From: Fimbriimonadaceae bacterium | Lineage (GTDB): Bacteria > Armatimonadota > Fimbriimonadia > Fimbriimonadales > Fimbriimonadaceae | Assembly (NCBI GenBank): GCA_019454105.1 | Contig: CP075364.1 | Location: forward strand, 933,362-997,361 | Direction: 5' to 3' | DNA length: 64,000 bases | Shown here: one piece after another, positions 50,598-58,289 of the stretch | Layout: each line of letters begins with the position of its first letter | Numbering within the stretch: the stretch's first letter is position 1 | Position numbers and translations under genes: made by a program | Notes under the pieces: generated by a model | What the model was told of the DNA's origin: nothing | What the model saw: only the letters and a program-made list of their open reading frames with translations | The model's database searches: none

Positions 50598-51343
50598 TTA
50601 CCGCTCCTCAGCACCATCCAAGCAAACCGTGGAAGCAGCTTCGCTTTGGCCATTTTCTTCGGATTGAGCAACGTGCGCCATAGCCATTCGAGTTTCAAGG
50701 CTTGTACCAGCCGGGGAGCCCGGCGAACCCGACCACTGAAGACATCGAACGATCCCCCGACCCCGATGGCGACCTTGGCTCGGATCAATGGCATCGTCTT
50801 CGCAATGAACTTTTCTTGGCGGGGAATGCCCATCGCGACGAAGAGCACGTCGGGACGAAAGGCGGCGACCTCCTCGGCGACCAGGTCGTCGTCGGTCGGC
50901 GGAAAGTAACCGTGGCGCGTGCCGACGATGTTGCATCCTGGGTGCCGGAGGCGGAGCCGCTCGGCGGCCAGCTCGGCCACACCAGGCTCTGAGCCCAAAA
51001 TGAAGATCCGGTACCCCTTCTCAGAACTCAGACCGCAGAGCCTGTCGACCAGGTCCACGCCGCTGACCCGCTCTTTGACAGCATGCCCGCATCGGTTGAG
51101 CGCCCAGACGACACCGTTGCTGTCCGGTGTCACCAGCGTGGACTCTCGATAGATCGCCGCGAGTTCAGGATCGTCTTGGGCGAGGACGATCCCGGAGGCG
51201 TCAGCGGTAGCCACCAGGTTCGATTCCTCACCCTCGATGAGGGACTCGAGCACAGAAAGGGACTCCTCCATTCCGAGGAGCGAGACGGGGACGCCGAGCA
51301 CCAGCCCAGTCGGCACAGAAGTCGCGGCACGATGGCCGGTCAT
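50594..51343 (-). CDS. WecG/TagA/CpsF-family glycosyltransferase (GT26)
   Basis: Product of 249 residues. Motifs A-T-A-D-A-S-G-I-V, T-P-D-S-N-G-V-V-W-A, the R-I-F-I-L-G-S-E-P-G-V-A-E-L-A segment and V-L-F-V-A-M-G-I-P-R-Q-E-K-F define the family, which transfers UDP-N-acetylmannosamine(uronate) to lipid-linked sugars. It would act at the inner face of the membrane in surface-glycan synthesis. ATG 51343 follows TAGAAT by 6 bases. It is the first gene of an overlapping run ending in feoB. Confidence 0.93.
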   Translation of the reverse strand: MTGHRAATSVPTGLVLGVPVSLLGMEESLSVLESLIEGEESNLVATADASGIVLAQDDPELAAIYRESTLVTPDSNGVVWALNRCGHAVKERVSGVDLVDRLCGLSSEKGYRIFILGSEPGVAELAAERLRLRHPGCNIVGTRHGYFPPTDDDLVAEEVAAFRPDVLFVAMGIPRQEKFIAKTMPLIRAKVAIGVGGSFDVFSGRVRRAPRLVQALKLEWLWRTLLNPKKMAKAKLLPRFAWMVLRSGK

Positions 51344-51349
51344 AAGTGG

Positions 51350-51355
51350 ATTCTA
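51350..51355 (-). promoter_or_regulatory. -10-like element of the wecG-feoB run
   Basis: TAGAAT on the minus strand, 6 bases before ATG 51343, directly after a strong hairpin. Confidence 0.5.
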
Positions 51356-51359
51356 CCGG

Positions 51360-51387
51360 GCCCGGGCCAGGTTCGACTGGCCCGGGC
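51360..51387 (-). terminator. Terminator-like hairpin between two minus-strand operons
   Basis: Perfect 11-base stem (GCCCGGGCCAG with its complement) around GTTCGA, 7 bases after the PEP-CTERM gene stop. No T-run follows. Confidence 0.6.
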
Positions 51388-51394
51388 ATCAGGT

Positions 51395-52126
51395 TCAGGA
51401 CTTCCAGCGTCGTCGGAGCAGGGCGCCGAGCGCCACCCCCGTCGCGACGAGGACCGCCGGTTCGGGCACCGCTTCGACACCAAAATTGAAGGTGACCACG
51501 TCGCTCGTCAGGAGATGTCCGTCCTTGAACGCCATGGCCCGAACGTCCATTTCGTAGATCCCGGACGCGGTGAAGGCCCAGTTATAGTGCGCATGGCCGC
51601 CTTCGAGATCAAAGATCTTGTCGTCTCCCAAGATGCCATCGGAAGTCGCCATCCAGACAGTGGGGTCACCGAGATCGCCGGTCGTCCAGACCGAGAACTG
51701 CCCAGGCCCGCGCAGGTCCACCAATTGAAGGGCGATCCATCGACCCTGGCCATTGATCCGAGGGTCCGATTCGAAGTACGAGTCGAAGAAGTCTCCGGGC
51801 ATTTCTTCGGAACCGACACCTAAGAAGGGGACGAGGGGGTTTTCGATTTGAGGGATCACCCAGACGTCATCGCCAGGGTTCCCACCGAGAAAACTGAATC
51901 GAGGGTCGTTCGGGATGGTCAGCCTCGAGTCAGCCGACAAGTAGAAGAGGACCTCCTCCGGCTCCAGTTCATTCATGCCTACTTCGTCATGGACGTGCAA
52001 GTGCCAACCGTCTTCGTAACCGATGCCGATGTCATAGGGGCCTTCCGTGATCACGTGGTTGTATTGGGCATGGGCGACGGCCGAGGCCAATGCCACGTAA
52101 GCGAGCAGCGGTGTCTTGATATTCAT
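51395..52126 (-). CDS. Surface-anchored (choice-of-anchor M type) protein with PEP-CTERM tail
   Basis: Secreted protein of 243 residues. It has a signal peptide (L-L-A-Y-V-A-L-A-S-A-V-A-H-A-Q) and an alpha-beta body. Near residue 180 is the motif G-G-H-A-H-Y-N-W-A-F-T-A-S-G-I-Y, which defines the surface-anchored protein domain first described in actinobacteria (TIGR03769-like). The C-terminus V-P-E-P-A-V-L-V-A-T-G plus hydrophobic helix and L-L-R-R-R-W is a PEP-CTERM sorting signal. The preceding gene (52144-52869) is a paralogue without that tail. ATG 52126 starts the signal peptide; AAGAAG lies upstream. Confidence 0.8.
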   Translation of the reverse strand: MNIKTPLLAYVALASAVAHAQYNHVITEGPYDIGIGYEDGWHLHVHDEVGMNELEPEEVLFYLSADSRLTIPNDPRFSFLGGNPGDDVWVIPQIENPLVPFLGVGSEEMPGDFFDSYFESDPRINGQGRWIALQLVDLRGPGQFSVWTTGDLGDPTVWMATSDGILGDDKIFDLEGGHAHYNWAFTASGIYEMDVRAMAFKDGHLLTSDVVTFNFGVEAVPEPAVLVATGVALGALLRRRWKS

Positions 52127-52143
52127 GGGTTCTTCTTGCGGAA

Positions 52144-52869
52144 TCACGGCGTCAGGACGCCCGAACGGGTTCGGTCTACGCCTGTCGCTTCGACTCCAAA
52201 ATGAAACGTGACAGGCGGGCTGGTCAGGGTCTGGCCGTTCTTCCGGGCCGAGACTTGAAACGTGGCGAAGTACAGACCCGGTTGGGTGAAACCCCAGTTG
52301 ACGTGCGAGTGCCCGCCTTCGAGCAGATAGAAGGCGTCCTGGGCAGAGATCCCGTCCTTGGTCGTGATCCAAGCGATCGGGTTGCCGAACCCGTCGGTCT
52401 GCCACACCGCGAGGTCACCCGGGCCGCTCAGGCCCACGAGGCTCCAGGTGATCCATCTGCCTGTGCGGTTGACGCGAGGATCGGAGTTCAAATAGGAGTC
52501 GAAGAAGTTGCCGGGCAAGTCCTCGGCCGAAAAACCGAGGTACAGCCGGGTCACGTCCTGCGTCTGGGGCAAGATCCAAACCTGGGCCCCTGGTGACGAG
52601 AAGAAGCTCCACTGAGACCCGGTGGGCCAGTTCCGGCGGGCCGAAGCCCCGGCGAAACTGAGCGCCCAGCGGGGGGCATAAACGCCTCCGAAGTCGGTGT
52701 CGACCACCGACACGGACCATTGCGAAGCGTAGTCCACCGAGAGTTCCACGTGCTCCGTAGTCAGGATCTTGTTGTACGGCGCGCGGTTGGCCAGTTGAGC
52801 AGGCACAGTCAGTGGCAACAATGTTGCAATCAGAATTCCGGGCAAGTTCGATCGAACGGGAGTTGGCAT
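52144..52869 (-). CDS. Surface-anchored (choice-of-anchor M type) protein without PEP-CTERM tail
   Basis: Product of 241 residues, paralogous to the gene after it. It shares the F-F-D-S-Y-x-x-S-D-P-R-x-N-x-x-G-R-W-I stretch and the L-E-G-G-H-S-H-V-N-W-G-F-T-Q-P-G-L-Y motif. It has a signal peptide (I-L-I-A-T-L-L-P-L-T-V-P-A-Q) but ends at V-E-A-T-G-V-D-R-T without a sorting helix, so it should be released or held by partners. It starts 4 bases after the prepilin-like gene and is followed by its paralogue after 17 bases, so all three are one operon. Confidence 0.78.
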   Translation of the reverse strand: MPTPVRSNLPGILIATLLPLTVPAQLANRAPYNKILTTEHVELSVDYASQWSVSVVDTDFGGVYAPRWALSFAGASARRNWPTGSQWSFFSSPGAQVWILPQTQDVTRLYLGFSAEDLPGNFFDSYLNSDPRVNRTGRWITWSLVGLSGPGDLAVWQTDGFGNPIAWITTKDGISAQDAFYLLEGGHSHVNWGFTQPGLYFATFQVSARKNGQTLTSPPVTFHFGVEATGVDRTRSGVLTP

Positions 52870-52873
52870 GAGT

Positions 52874-53605
52874 TCATTCCTCTGGTGGTCGGGCGAAGTT
52901 GACGTTGTCCTGCGCCCAGGCGAGAACGCGGGCGGCTGAGATCGATTTCACGTGGGTGTCCGCGTAGAGGTAGTTGGCGGAGCCCTCCGCGCGGTTGTCG
53001 GTCCCGCACGTCACCAAGCCTTGGCGGTGGCGATCGGGCTTGATATCGTCCAGGATCCGGCTCCAGTTCCTATTGAAAGGGGTGCGAATCCAATTGCGCG
53101 AGTGGGTGTGGTCGTTGTCCCAACCCTTGCCCACGCTCCGGCAGTTCGTCCTCTCGTCGGAGGTCGTGAAGGTCGTGATCGTCGCGCTCGGTTGGGGGAG
53201 CAGGTCGCGGTTGAGGAACTGTTCTTCTCCGTCGGCTGGAACCACGATGAACTCGTTCATCGTGTAGCTCGTCCCTTTCTGCTCGAGCCTCTCTCTTTTC
53301 CAAGGGTCACTTGGGCAGATTCGCACCTCGTCGACATTGGAAAGATATGGCTTGAGCTGGTAGATCCACGATCCTTCTTCCACACTCAGACCATGGCTGG
53401 ATCCCGGGAACCGGCCTTCCCATTCGTCGCAGTACATGGCGAGACCGATGCCGATCTGGCGGACGTTGCAACTGCAGCCCGTCTTCCTTGCGGCCGTCTT
53501 GGCCGAGCTGAACACCGGGAACAGGACGGCAGCGAGCACAGCGATGATCGCGACCACCACGAGCAGTTCGATCAACGTGAAGCCGCTCCTGCCTTTCTGC
53601 AACAT
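52874..53605 (-). CDS. Prepilin-like protein with H-X9-DG-type C-terminal motif
   Basis: Product of 243 residues. The leader M-L-Q-K-G-R-S-G is followed by F-T-L-I-E-L-L-V-V-V-A-I-I-A, giving cleavage after Gly8 and Glu at +5. The extended motif L-F-P-V-F and the C-terminal N-Y-L-Y-A-D-T-H-V-K match the large group of DUF1559/H-X9-DG prepilin-like proteins expanded in Planctomycetes and Armatimonadota, here with D-T-H instead of D-G-H. Three cysteines (G-C-S-C-N) follow the helix. It is probably a substrate of the prepilin peptidase with an unknown surface role. ATG 53605 is 6 bases from CATAAT; it heads an operon with two surface-anchored proteins. Confidence 0.88.
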   Translation of the reverse strand: MLQKGRSGFTLIELLVVVAIIAVLAAVLFPVFSSAKTAARKTGCSCNVRQIGIGLAMYCDEWEGRFPGSSHGLSVEEGSWIYQLKPYLSNVDEVRICPSDPWKRERLEQKGTSYTMNEFIVVPADGEEQFLNRDLLPQPSATITTFTTSDERTNCRSVGKGWDNDHTHSRNWIRTPFNRNWSRILDDIKPDRHRQGLVTCGTDNRAEGSANYLYADTHVKSISAARVLAWAQDNVNFARPPEE

Positions 53606-53611
53606 AACTGC

Positions 53612-53617
53612 ATTATG
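53612..53617 (-). promoter_or_regulatory. -10-like element of the prepilin-surface protein operon
   Basis: CATAAT on the minus strand, 6 bases before ATG 53605. Confidence 0.45.
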
Positions 53618-53676
53618 GACGATCCCTGCGAGTTTTGCAAGGTCAGTCCTGGCTGAACTCAACCCTTTTGATCGCG

Positions 53677-53682
53677 TAGAAT
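53677..53682 (+). promoter_or_regulatory. -10-like element of sdhB
   Basis: TAGAAT, 9 bases before ATG 53692. Confidence 0.45.
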
Positions 53683-53691
53683 GAAGCAAAG

Positions 53692-54462
53692 ATGCCGACA
53701 ACTGTGAGACTGAAGGTTCACCGACAGACCGAAAAGGGCGCCCCAAGCTACTGGGACGTTTTCGAGGTTCCCTACCGGGACAAGATGAACGTCGTTTCGG
53801 CCTTGATGGAGGTTCGGAAGAACCCGAAGACGGCCGAGGGCAAGACGGTGGAGCCACCGGCCTGGGAAGCGGCCTGTCTCGAAGAGGTCTGTGGCTCGTG
53901 CTCGATGAACATCAATGGTTCTATACGGCAGGCGTGCTCGGCCCTGATCGAGGACGTCGGGCGGAGGGTCGGAGACACCTACGAGGTCACACTCGAACCG
54001 ATGAAGAAGTTCCCGCTTGTGCGCGACCTCCTTGTCGACCGCTCCAAGATGTTCGAGAACCTCATCAAAGTGCGGGGCTGGGTGCCGATCGACGGTTCGT
54101 TTGATCGGGGAATGGCCCCGCCCCAAGACGACCACGTGCGTCGCCTGCGCTACGAGCTCTCGCGGTGCATGTCTTGTGGATGCTGCCTTGAAGCCTGCCC
54201 CCAAGTGAGCGAGAAGACGAACTTCGTCGGCCCGGCCGCGATCGGACAGGCGCTGCTTTTCAATCTCCATCCCGTCGGAAAGTCGCTGGCGGACGAAAGG
54301 CTCGAGTTCTTGACCACCGAAAAAGGCATCACGAACTGCGGCAACGCCCAGAACTGCGTCAAGGTTTGCCCCAAAGAGGTGCCGCTCACGACGGCCATCG
54401 CCGAGCTCAACCGGCAAACGACCGTGTACAAGATCCGGCGGTGGTTGGGCATCGCTGGCTAG
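53692..54462 (+). CDS. sdhB: Succinate dehydrogenase / fumarate reductase iron-sulfur subunit
   Basis: Product of 256 residues. The [2Fe-2S] domain has C-L-E-E-V-C-G-S-C-S-M and R-Q-A-C-S. The [4Fe-4S]/[3Fe-4S] domain has R-C-M-S-C-G-C-C-L-E-A-C-P and N-C-V-K-V-C-P-K-E-V-P. It carries electrons from SdhA flavin to quinone or back. The cysteine pattern is of the B. subtilis-like type. The sdhA and sdhC genes are not on either side: upstream is a divergent prepilin gene, downstream is dsbD. The gene has its own TAGAAT. Confidence 0.94.
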   Translation: MPTTVRLKVHRQTEKGAPSYWDVFEVPYRDKMNVVSALMEVRKNPKTAEGKTVEPPAWEAACLEEVCGSCSMNINGSIRQACSALIEDVGRRVGDTYEVTLEPMKKFPLVRDLLVDRSKMFENLIKVRGWVPIDGSFDRGMAPPQDDHVRRLRYELSRCMSCGCCLEACPQVSEKTNFVGPAAIGQALLFNLHPVGKSLADERLEFLTTEKGITNCGNAQNCVKVCPKEVPLTTAIAELNRQTTVYKIRRWLGIAG

Positions 54463-54515
54463 GGCTTCCCGAACCTCCGGAACCTGGATACGCCAGACGA
54501 GAGTTCTAGTCTGAG

Positions 54516-54521
54516 TAGAAT
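54516..54521 (+). promoter_or_regulatory. -10-like element of dsbD-kdsA
   Basis: TAGAAT, 14 bases before ATG 54536. Confidence 0.4.
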
Positions 54522-54535
54522 CCCGAGGCTCCCGG

Positions 54536-56182
54536 ATGACATTCCGCTCTCTTCCCTTCGTCCTCGCCCTGCTCCTCTCGGTCTTTGGCACCGGTCAAAC
54601 CGCGACGCTCAAGGCGGTGCCAGGCCAGGCGGTCGCGCCGGGAGCGTCGGTCGAGGCCGTCCTTGAGATCGATCTCCCTGACAGCTTCCTCGCGTCCAAA
54701 ATCGAAGTCTTGGCGGGCCCAGGGGCGGCTGATGTCACGGCCCAAGTGCCCGTGGCCCCAGAAGGGGGCTTCAAGGGCCGCGTCACGATTCCGGTGAAGT
54801 TGGAGACTGCGGCGGAAGGCAGCGCCAGCCTTGTGGCGCAAGTCTGGTCTGCGCCAGACCCGGAGCCCCTAGAACTGACGGCTCTTTTGGCCCCCGCGGA
54901 CAAGGCCCAGCAAGAAGGACTTGCCGGCTGGCTGTTGAAGAACTTCGAAGCGAGGAACTACGTGATGATCGTCATGGCGGCGATCCTTGTCGGGTTGCTC
55001 CTTTGCCTCACGCCCTGCGTCTATCCCATGATCCCGATCACAGTCGGCTACTTCTCGAACCAGTCGGCCGCCAACCGGGGAGCCAAGCTTTTGTTGGGCG
55101 CGATGTACACCCTGGGGATCGCGATCACCTATGGAGCGGTCGGGGGGATATTCGCCGTGATCGGCCAAGGGGTTGGCACGCTATTCACCCAGCCTTGGTT
55201 TTTGTTCTCCCTGGCTGCCCTTATGGTGGTCCTCGCGCTATCGATGTTCGACGTCTATGAGATCGGTGTGCCTCGCTTCATTGGGAAGCACCTGAAGGGC
55301 CGCTCAGGGCCAGTGGGCGCCTTGATCATGGGCCTGCTCATGGGATTTGCCGCCGCGCCGTGTGCCGGCGCGCTTGTCAGCGCCGTTGCGATCGGTGTCG
55401 CCGACACGCGGTCAGTGCCGCTGGGAGTGACGGTCTTCACCGCCATAGGGCTCGGCCTTGGACTGCCCTTCTTCGCCTTGGCGAGCCTTTCGACCGGTGC
55501 GAGCCGTGCCCTGCCCAAGTCAGGCGGCTGGCTCAAGACGGTCAAGGCTATCCTCGGGCTGGTCGTTCTCTGGCTCGGAGCGGACTACTTGTTCAAGGGG
55601 CTTGGCTGGCGTTCGGACGACGCCAAGACTTTCTTTGGCTGGGTCGTTTTCTACGTCGGCGGCGCCCTCTACCTTCTCTTCTTCGACAGGACCGAGCCGA
55701 GCCGACTGGTGCAAGGGCTCAAGGGAACGGCCGTCCTCGGGCTCGGGCTCTTGGCCGGGATCGCCTGGCAGTCGAGATCAGCCGCCCTGTTCGAACAGAG
55801 CGTTCAAGCCGGCGGTGGGAGCGTCACCACCAAGATCCAGTGGATCCCTTGGACCGAGGCCGCGTTCGAGGAAGCCAAGAAATCGGGCAAACCGATCTTT
55901 ATCGATGCTTGGGCTGAGTGGTGCACCGAGTGCAAGGTTATCGAAAAGAAGGTGCTCAACACCCCGGAGGGCATACGAGCCCTCCAAGACGTGGTGACCA
56001 TGAAGATCGACTGGAGCACCGGCCAGGATCCCGAGTACATCGAGTCCACGGCCAAGAAGTTCGATATCGTCGGGCTGCCGCACCTGATGTTCTTCAAGCC
56101 AGGCGGCACTCCGGTGAAGACAGTGAACGAACTGGGCTCGGTGGAAGAGCTCAAAAAGCTCCTCGAAGAGGCGAGTCGGTGA
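54536..56182 (+). CDS. dsbD: Thiol:disulfide interchange protein DsbD
   Basis: Inner-membrane protein of 548 residues that passes electrons from cytoplasmic thioredoxin to the periplasm. Signal peptide (1-20), periplasmic N-terminal domain (about 20-125), eight-helix transmembrane domain with the Cys pair in L-T-P-C-V-Y-P and A-A-P-C-A-G, and a C-terminal thioredoxin-like domain with W-C-T-E-C-K (about residue 460). The N-terminal domain lacks an obvious Cys pair, so the last step may differ from E. coli. Its stop overlaps the kdsA GTG as GTGA. Confidence 0.92.
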   Translation: MTFRSLPFVLALLLSVFGTGQTATLKAVPGQAVAPGASVEAVLEIDLPDSFLASKIEVLAGPGAADVTAQVPVAPEGGFKGRVTIPVKLETAAEGSASLVAQVWSAPDPEPLELTALLAPADKAQQEGLAGWLLKNFEARNYVMIVMAAILVGLLLCLTPCVYPMIPITVGYFSNQSAANRGAKLLLGAMYTLGIAITYGAVGGIFAVIGQGVGTLFTQPWFLFSLAALMVVLALSMFDVYEIGVPRFIGKHLKGRSGPVGALIMGLLMGFAAAPCAGALVSAVAIGVADTRSVPLGVTVFTAIGLGLGLPFFALASLSTGASRALPKSGGWLKTVKAILGLVVLWLGADYLFKGLGWRSDDAKTFFGWVVFYVGGALYLLFFDRTEPSRLVQGLKGTAVLGLGLLAGIAWQSRSAALFEQSVQAGGGSVTTKIQWIPWTEAAFEEAKKSGKPIFIDAWAEWCTECKVIEKKVLNTPEGIRALQDVVTMKIDWSTGQDPEYIESTAKKFDIVGLPHLMFFKPGGTPVKTVNELGSVEELKKLLEEASR

Positions 56183-57018
56183 ACACTGTCTTCGTTGACG
56201 GGTTGGCGATCGGTGACGGATCCTTGACGGTCATCGCCGGGCCCTGTCTGGCCGAAACACCCGAACTCTGTCACGAAGTCGCCGAGACCATGGCCTCCGT
56301 GTGCGCGGAGCTCAAAGTCGGATACGTGTTCAAAGCTTCTTTCGACAAGGCTAACCGAACGTCGCACGGCACCTCGCGGGGAGGGGGAATCGAGGCGGGC
56401 CTTACCATCCTTCAGGACGTCAAAGATCGACTTGGTATGCCGGTCACCACGGACGTTCACCTGCCGGAACAAGCCTCGATCGCCGCTTCGGTCGTCGACC
56501 TCTTGCAGATCCCGGCATTTCTTTGTCGGCAAAGCGACCTCCTGCAGGCCGCAGCAGAAACTGGGAAGCCGGTGAACGTCAAGAAGGGCCAGTTCTTGGC
56601 GCCATGGGACACGAAAAACATCGTCGAGAAACTCCGAAGTTTCCAGGCGGCCGGGGTCATGCTCACTGAGCGAGGCACGAGCTTTGGCTACAACGCCCTG
56701 GTTGTCGACATGCCGGGCCTTGAGACAATGCGGGGCTTTGGCGTGCCGGTCTGCTTCGACGCGACCCACTCGGCGCAACGCCCAGGTGGCGCGGGGACGG
56801 TCAGCGGTGGCGTCAGGGAGTCCGTGCCGGCCATGGCCCGGGCCGCGGCCGCGGTCGGGATCGATGCGCTCTTCCTGGAAGTGCACCCCGATCCAGATCG
56901 GGCGCTCAGCGACTCGGCGACCCAGTGGCCGTTGGCTGAGGCAGAAAGGCTTCTGCGCCAGGTGGTTCGAGTCCACCTGGCGCAGAAGGGTTGTGGAGAG
57001 AGTCCGGCGCGTCTTTAA
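56179..57018 (+). CDS. kdsA: 3-deoxy-8-phosphooctulonate synthase
   Basis: Product of 279 residues that condenses PEP with arabinose 5-phosphate to KDO 8-phosphate. [25 protein letters not shown] and [13 protein letters not shown] are diagnostic. Cys23 in A-G-P-C corresponds to the metal ligand of class II enzymes such as Aquifex; E. coli has Asn there, so this one should need a divalent metal. GTG 56179 overlaps the dsbD stop. The C-terminal 20 codons contain a 16-base perfect palindrome and the tail is longer than in Aquifex. Confidence 0.96.
   Translation: MNTVFVDGLAIGDGSLTVIAGPCLAETPELCHEVAETMASVCAELKVGYVFKASFDKANRTSHGTSRGGGIEAGLTILQDVKDRLGMPVTTDVHLPEQASIAASVVDLLQIPAFLCRQSDLLQAAAETGKPVNVKKGQFLAPWDTKNIVEKLRSFQAAGVMLTERGTSFGYNALVVDMPGLETMRGFGVPVCFDATHSAQRPGGAGTVSGGVRESVPAMARAAAAVGIDALFLEVHPDPDRALSDSATQWPLAEAERLLRQVVRVHLAQKGCGESPARL
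56950..56988. terminator. Perfect 16-base palindrome in the 3' end of kdsA
   Basis: A 16-base arm from 56950 to 56965 pairs fully with 56973-56988 around TTCGAGT. The inner part (TGCGCCA, GGTGG, TTCGAGT, CCACC, TGGCGCA) has the dimensions of a tRNA acceptor stem plus T-arm. On the minus strand it lies 34 bases after the Spy-like stop and is followed by CCTTTC, so it may terminate that convergent gene. Confidence 0.65.
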
Positions 57019-57021
57019 GAC

Positions 57022-57486
57022 TTAGGGACTGGTCGGCTTGTTGCCGGGCTTGCCGCCTGGTTTGTTGCCTTGGCGACCCTGGCCGAAGCCTTGCTTCTTC
57101 ATCTCGGCTTGCATGAGGTCGCGGTATTGCTTGCTCTTCTCGGGCCCGAGGATCTTCTCAAGGCTCGTGCGGTAGTCCTGTTGCATTTTCCGCATCTCCT
57201 CGCGTCGGGCAGCGTCCCGGTTGTTGCCCTGGTTCTTGTCGCGGAGGGCCTTCATTTGGTCGGCGCGCTTCTTGTCCAGTGCCGCGATCTCTTGGTTCTG
57301 CTTCTGCGAAAGATTGAGCTTCTTGAGCACAGCTTGGTGGGTCGCCTCCATCTTCTTGGCCATCGCGGCCCGGTCGCCCTGGCCAGCGGCTCCGCCGCGC
57401 GGGCCGGCCCCCTGGGCGGGAGCGATCGCTGCCACGAGCATGGTGGCGCAGGCAAGGGAGGCAAGAACGGCGTTTCGTGCTTTCAT
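57022..57486 (-). CDS. Spy/CpxP-like periplasmic protein
   Basis: Exported protein of 154 residues. After a signal peptide (A-S-L-A-C-A-T-M-L-V-A-A) comes a helical core of Lys/Arg/Glu/Gln-rich segments (L-K-K-L-N-L-S-Q-K-Q-N-Q-E and L-D-K-K-R-A-D-Q-M) like the L-T-x-x-Q repeats of Spy. The end is a low-complexity Gly/Lys/Pro tail. Spy-like proteins act as chaperones or stress sensors in the periplasm. It starts with ATG 57486 and converges with kdsA after 3 bases. Confidence 0.72.
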   Translation of the reverse strand: MKARNAVLASLACATMLVAAIAPAQGAGPRGGAAGQGDRAAMAKKMEATHQAVLKKLNLSQKQNQEIAALDKKRADQMKALRDKNQGNNRDAARREEMRKMQQDYRTSLEKILGPEKSKQYRDLMQAEMKKQGFGQGRQGNKPGGKPGNKPTSP

Positions 57487-57533
57487 CGTATTCCTCTGGT
57501 TGAGTACCGCTCAGCAGGGACGAAAGAGTTCCC

Positions 57534-58289
57534 TCATAGTTCAATTGGGGTCCCGCCTGTCGCCAGGATCCGGGTTGAGCGCGCCTTTTCGACCAGTTCG
57601 CGGACTTCCGGACGCGTCGACTCGGTGAATTCGGTCGGCTTACCGAGAAAGACGATCTTCCCTGCATCAAGAAACGCGATCCGGTCGGCGACCCGCACCA
57701 CCGAGGTCAGATCATGGCTCACGACAAGACTCGTGGCCCCAGTCCGCTGGCGGGTCTGGACGATGAGTTGGTCGATCGCGTAGGCCGTCACTGGGTCGAG
57801 CCCACTGGTCGGTTCGTCATAGAGCAAGAGCCTCGGCTCGGTGGCCAAGGCCCGCGCCAGACCGACCCGCTTTCGCATGCCGCCGCTCAACTCGGCCGGA
57901 AGGAGCTTCTCAATGCCGGAGAGGCCGACCTCCTCCAAGAGCCGCTTCACCAATTCCCGGCCTTCGGCAGGCTTGATCGGTTTGCGTCGCCTGGCCCCGA
58001 AAAGGACGTTGTCCTCAACGGTCAGCGAGTCGAACAGGGCCGCGTACTGAAAGACCAGCCCAAGCTTCCCATGGGCCCTTTCGGGCTCCTTCTTGACACT
58101 GACCCCGTCGATCAACACGTCGCCTTCCGAGATCGGGAGCAATCCCGCCACGCACTTGAGGAGCGTGGTCTTTCCGCCCCCGCTGCTCCCCATGACGACC
58201 AGGATCTCGCCGTCCTCGATCGTGAGGTCGACCCCATCGAGCACCCATCGCTCGTCGTAACGTTGCCGAAGCCCCTGGATTTCGACCAT
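57534..58289 (-). CDS. mlaF: MlaF-type ABC transporter ATP-binding protein
   Basis: ATPase of 251 residues for an Mla-like phospholipid transporter. Walker A G-S-S-G-G-G-K-T-T, Q-loop F-Q-Y-A-A-L-F-D-S-L-T-V-E-D-N-V, signature L-S-G-G-M-R-K-R-V and Walker B L-L-L-Y-D-E-P-T-S-G-L-D fit MlaF/Mkl. Its permease (MlaE) and MCE-domain partner (MlaD) are not in the window. The ATG overlaps the stop of the acyl-ACP-reductase-like gene (TGATG), so the two are translationally coupled. Confidence 0.9.
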   Translation of the reverse strand: MVEIQGLRQRYDERWVLDGVDLTIEDGEILVVMGSSGGGKTTLLKCVAGLLPISEGDVLIDGVSVKKEPERAHGKLGLVFQYAALFDSLTVEDNVLFGARRRKPIKPAEGRELVKRLLEEVGLSGIEKLLPAELSGGMRKRVGLARALATEPRLLLYDEPTSGLDPVTAYAIDQLIVQTRQRTGATSLVVSHDLTSVVRVADRIAFLDAGKIVFLGKPTEFTESTRPEVRELVEKARSTRILATGGTPIEL

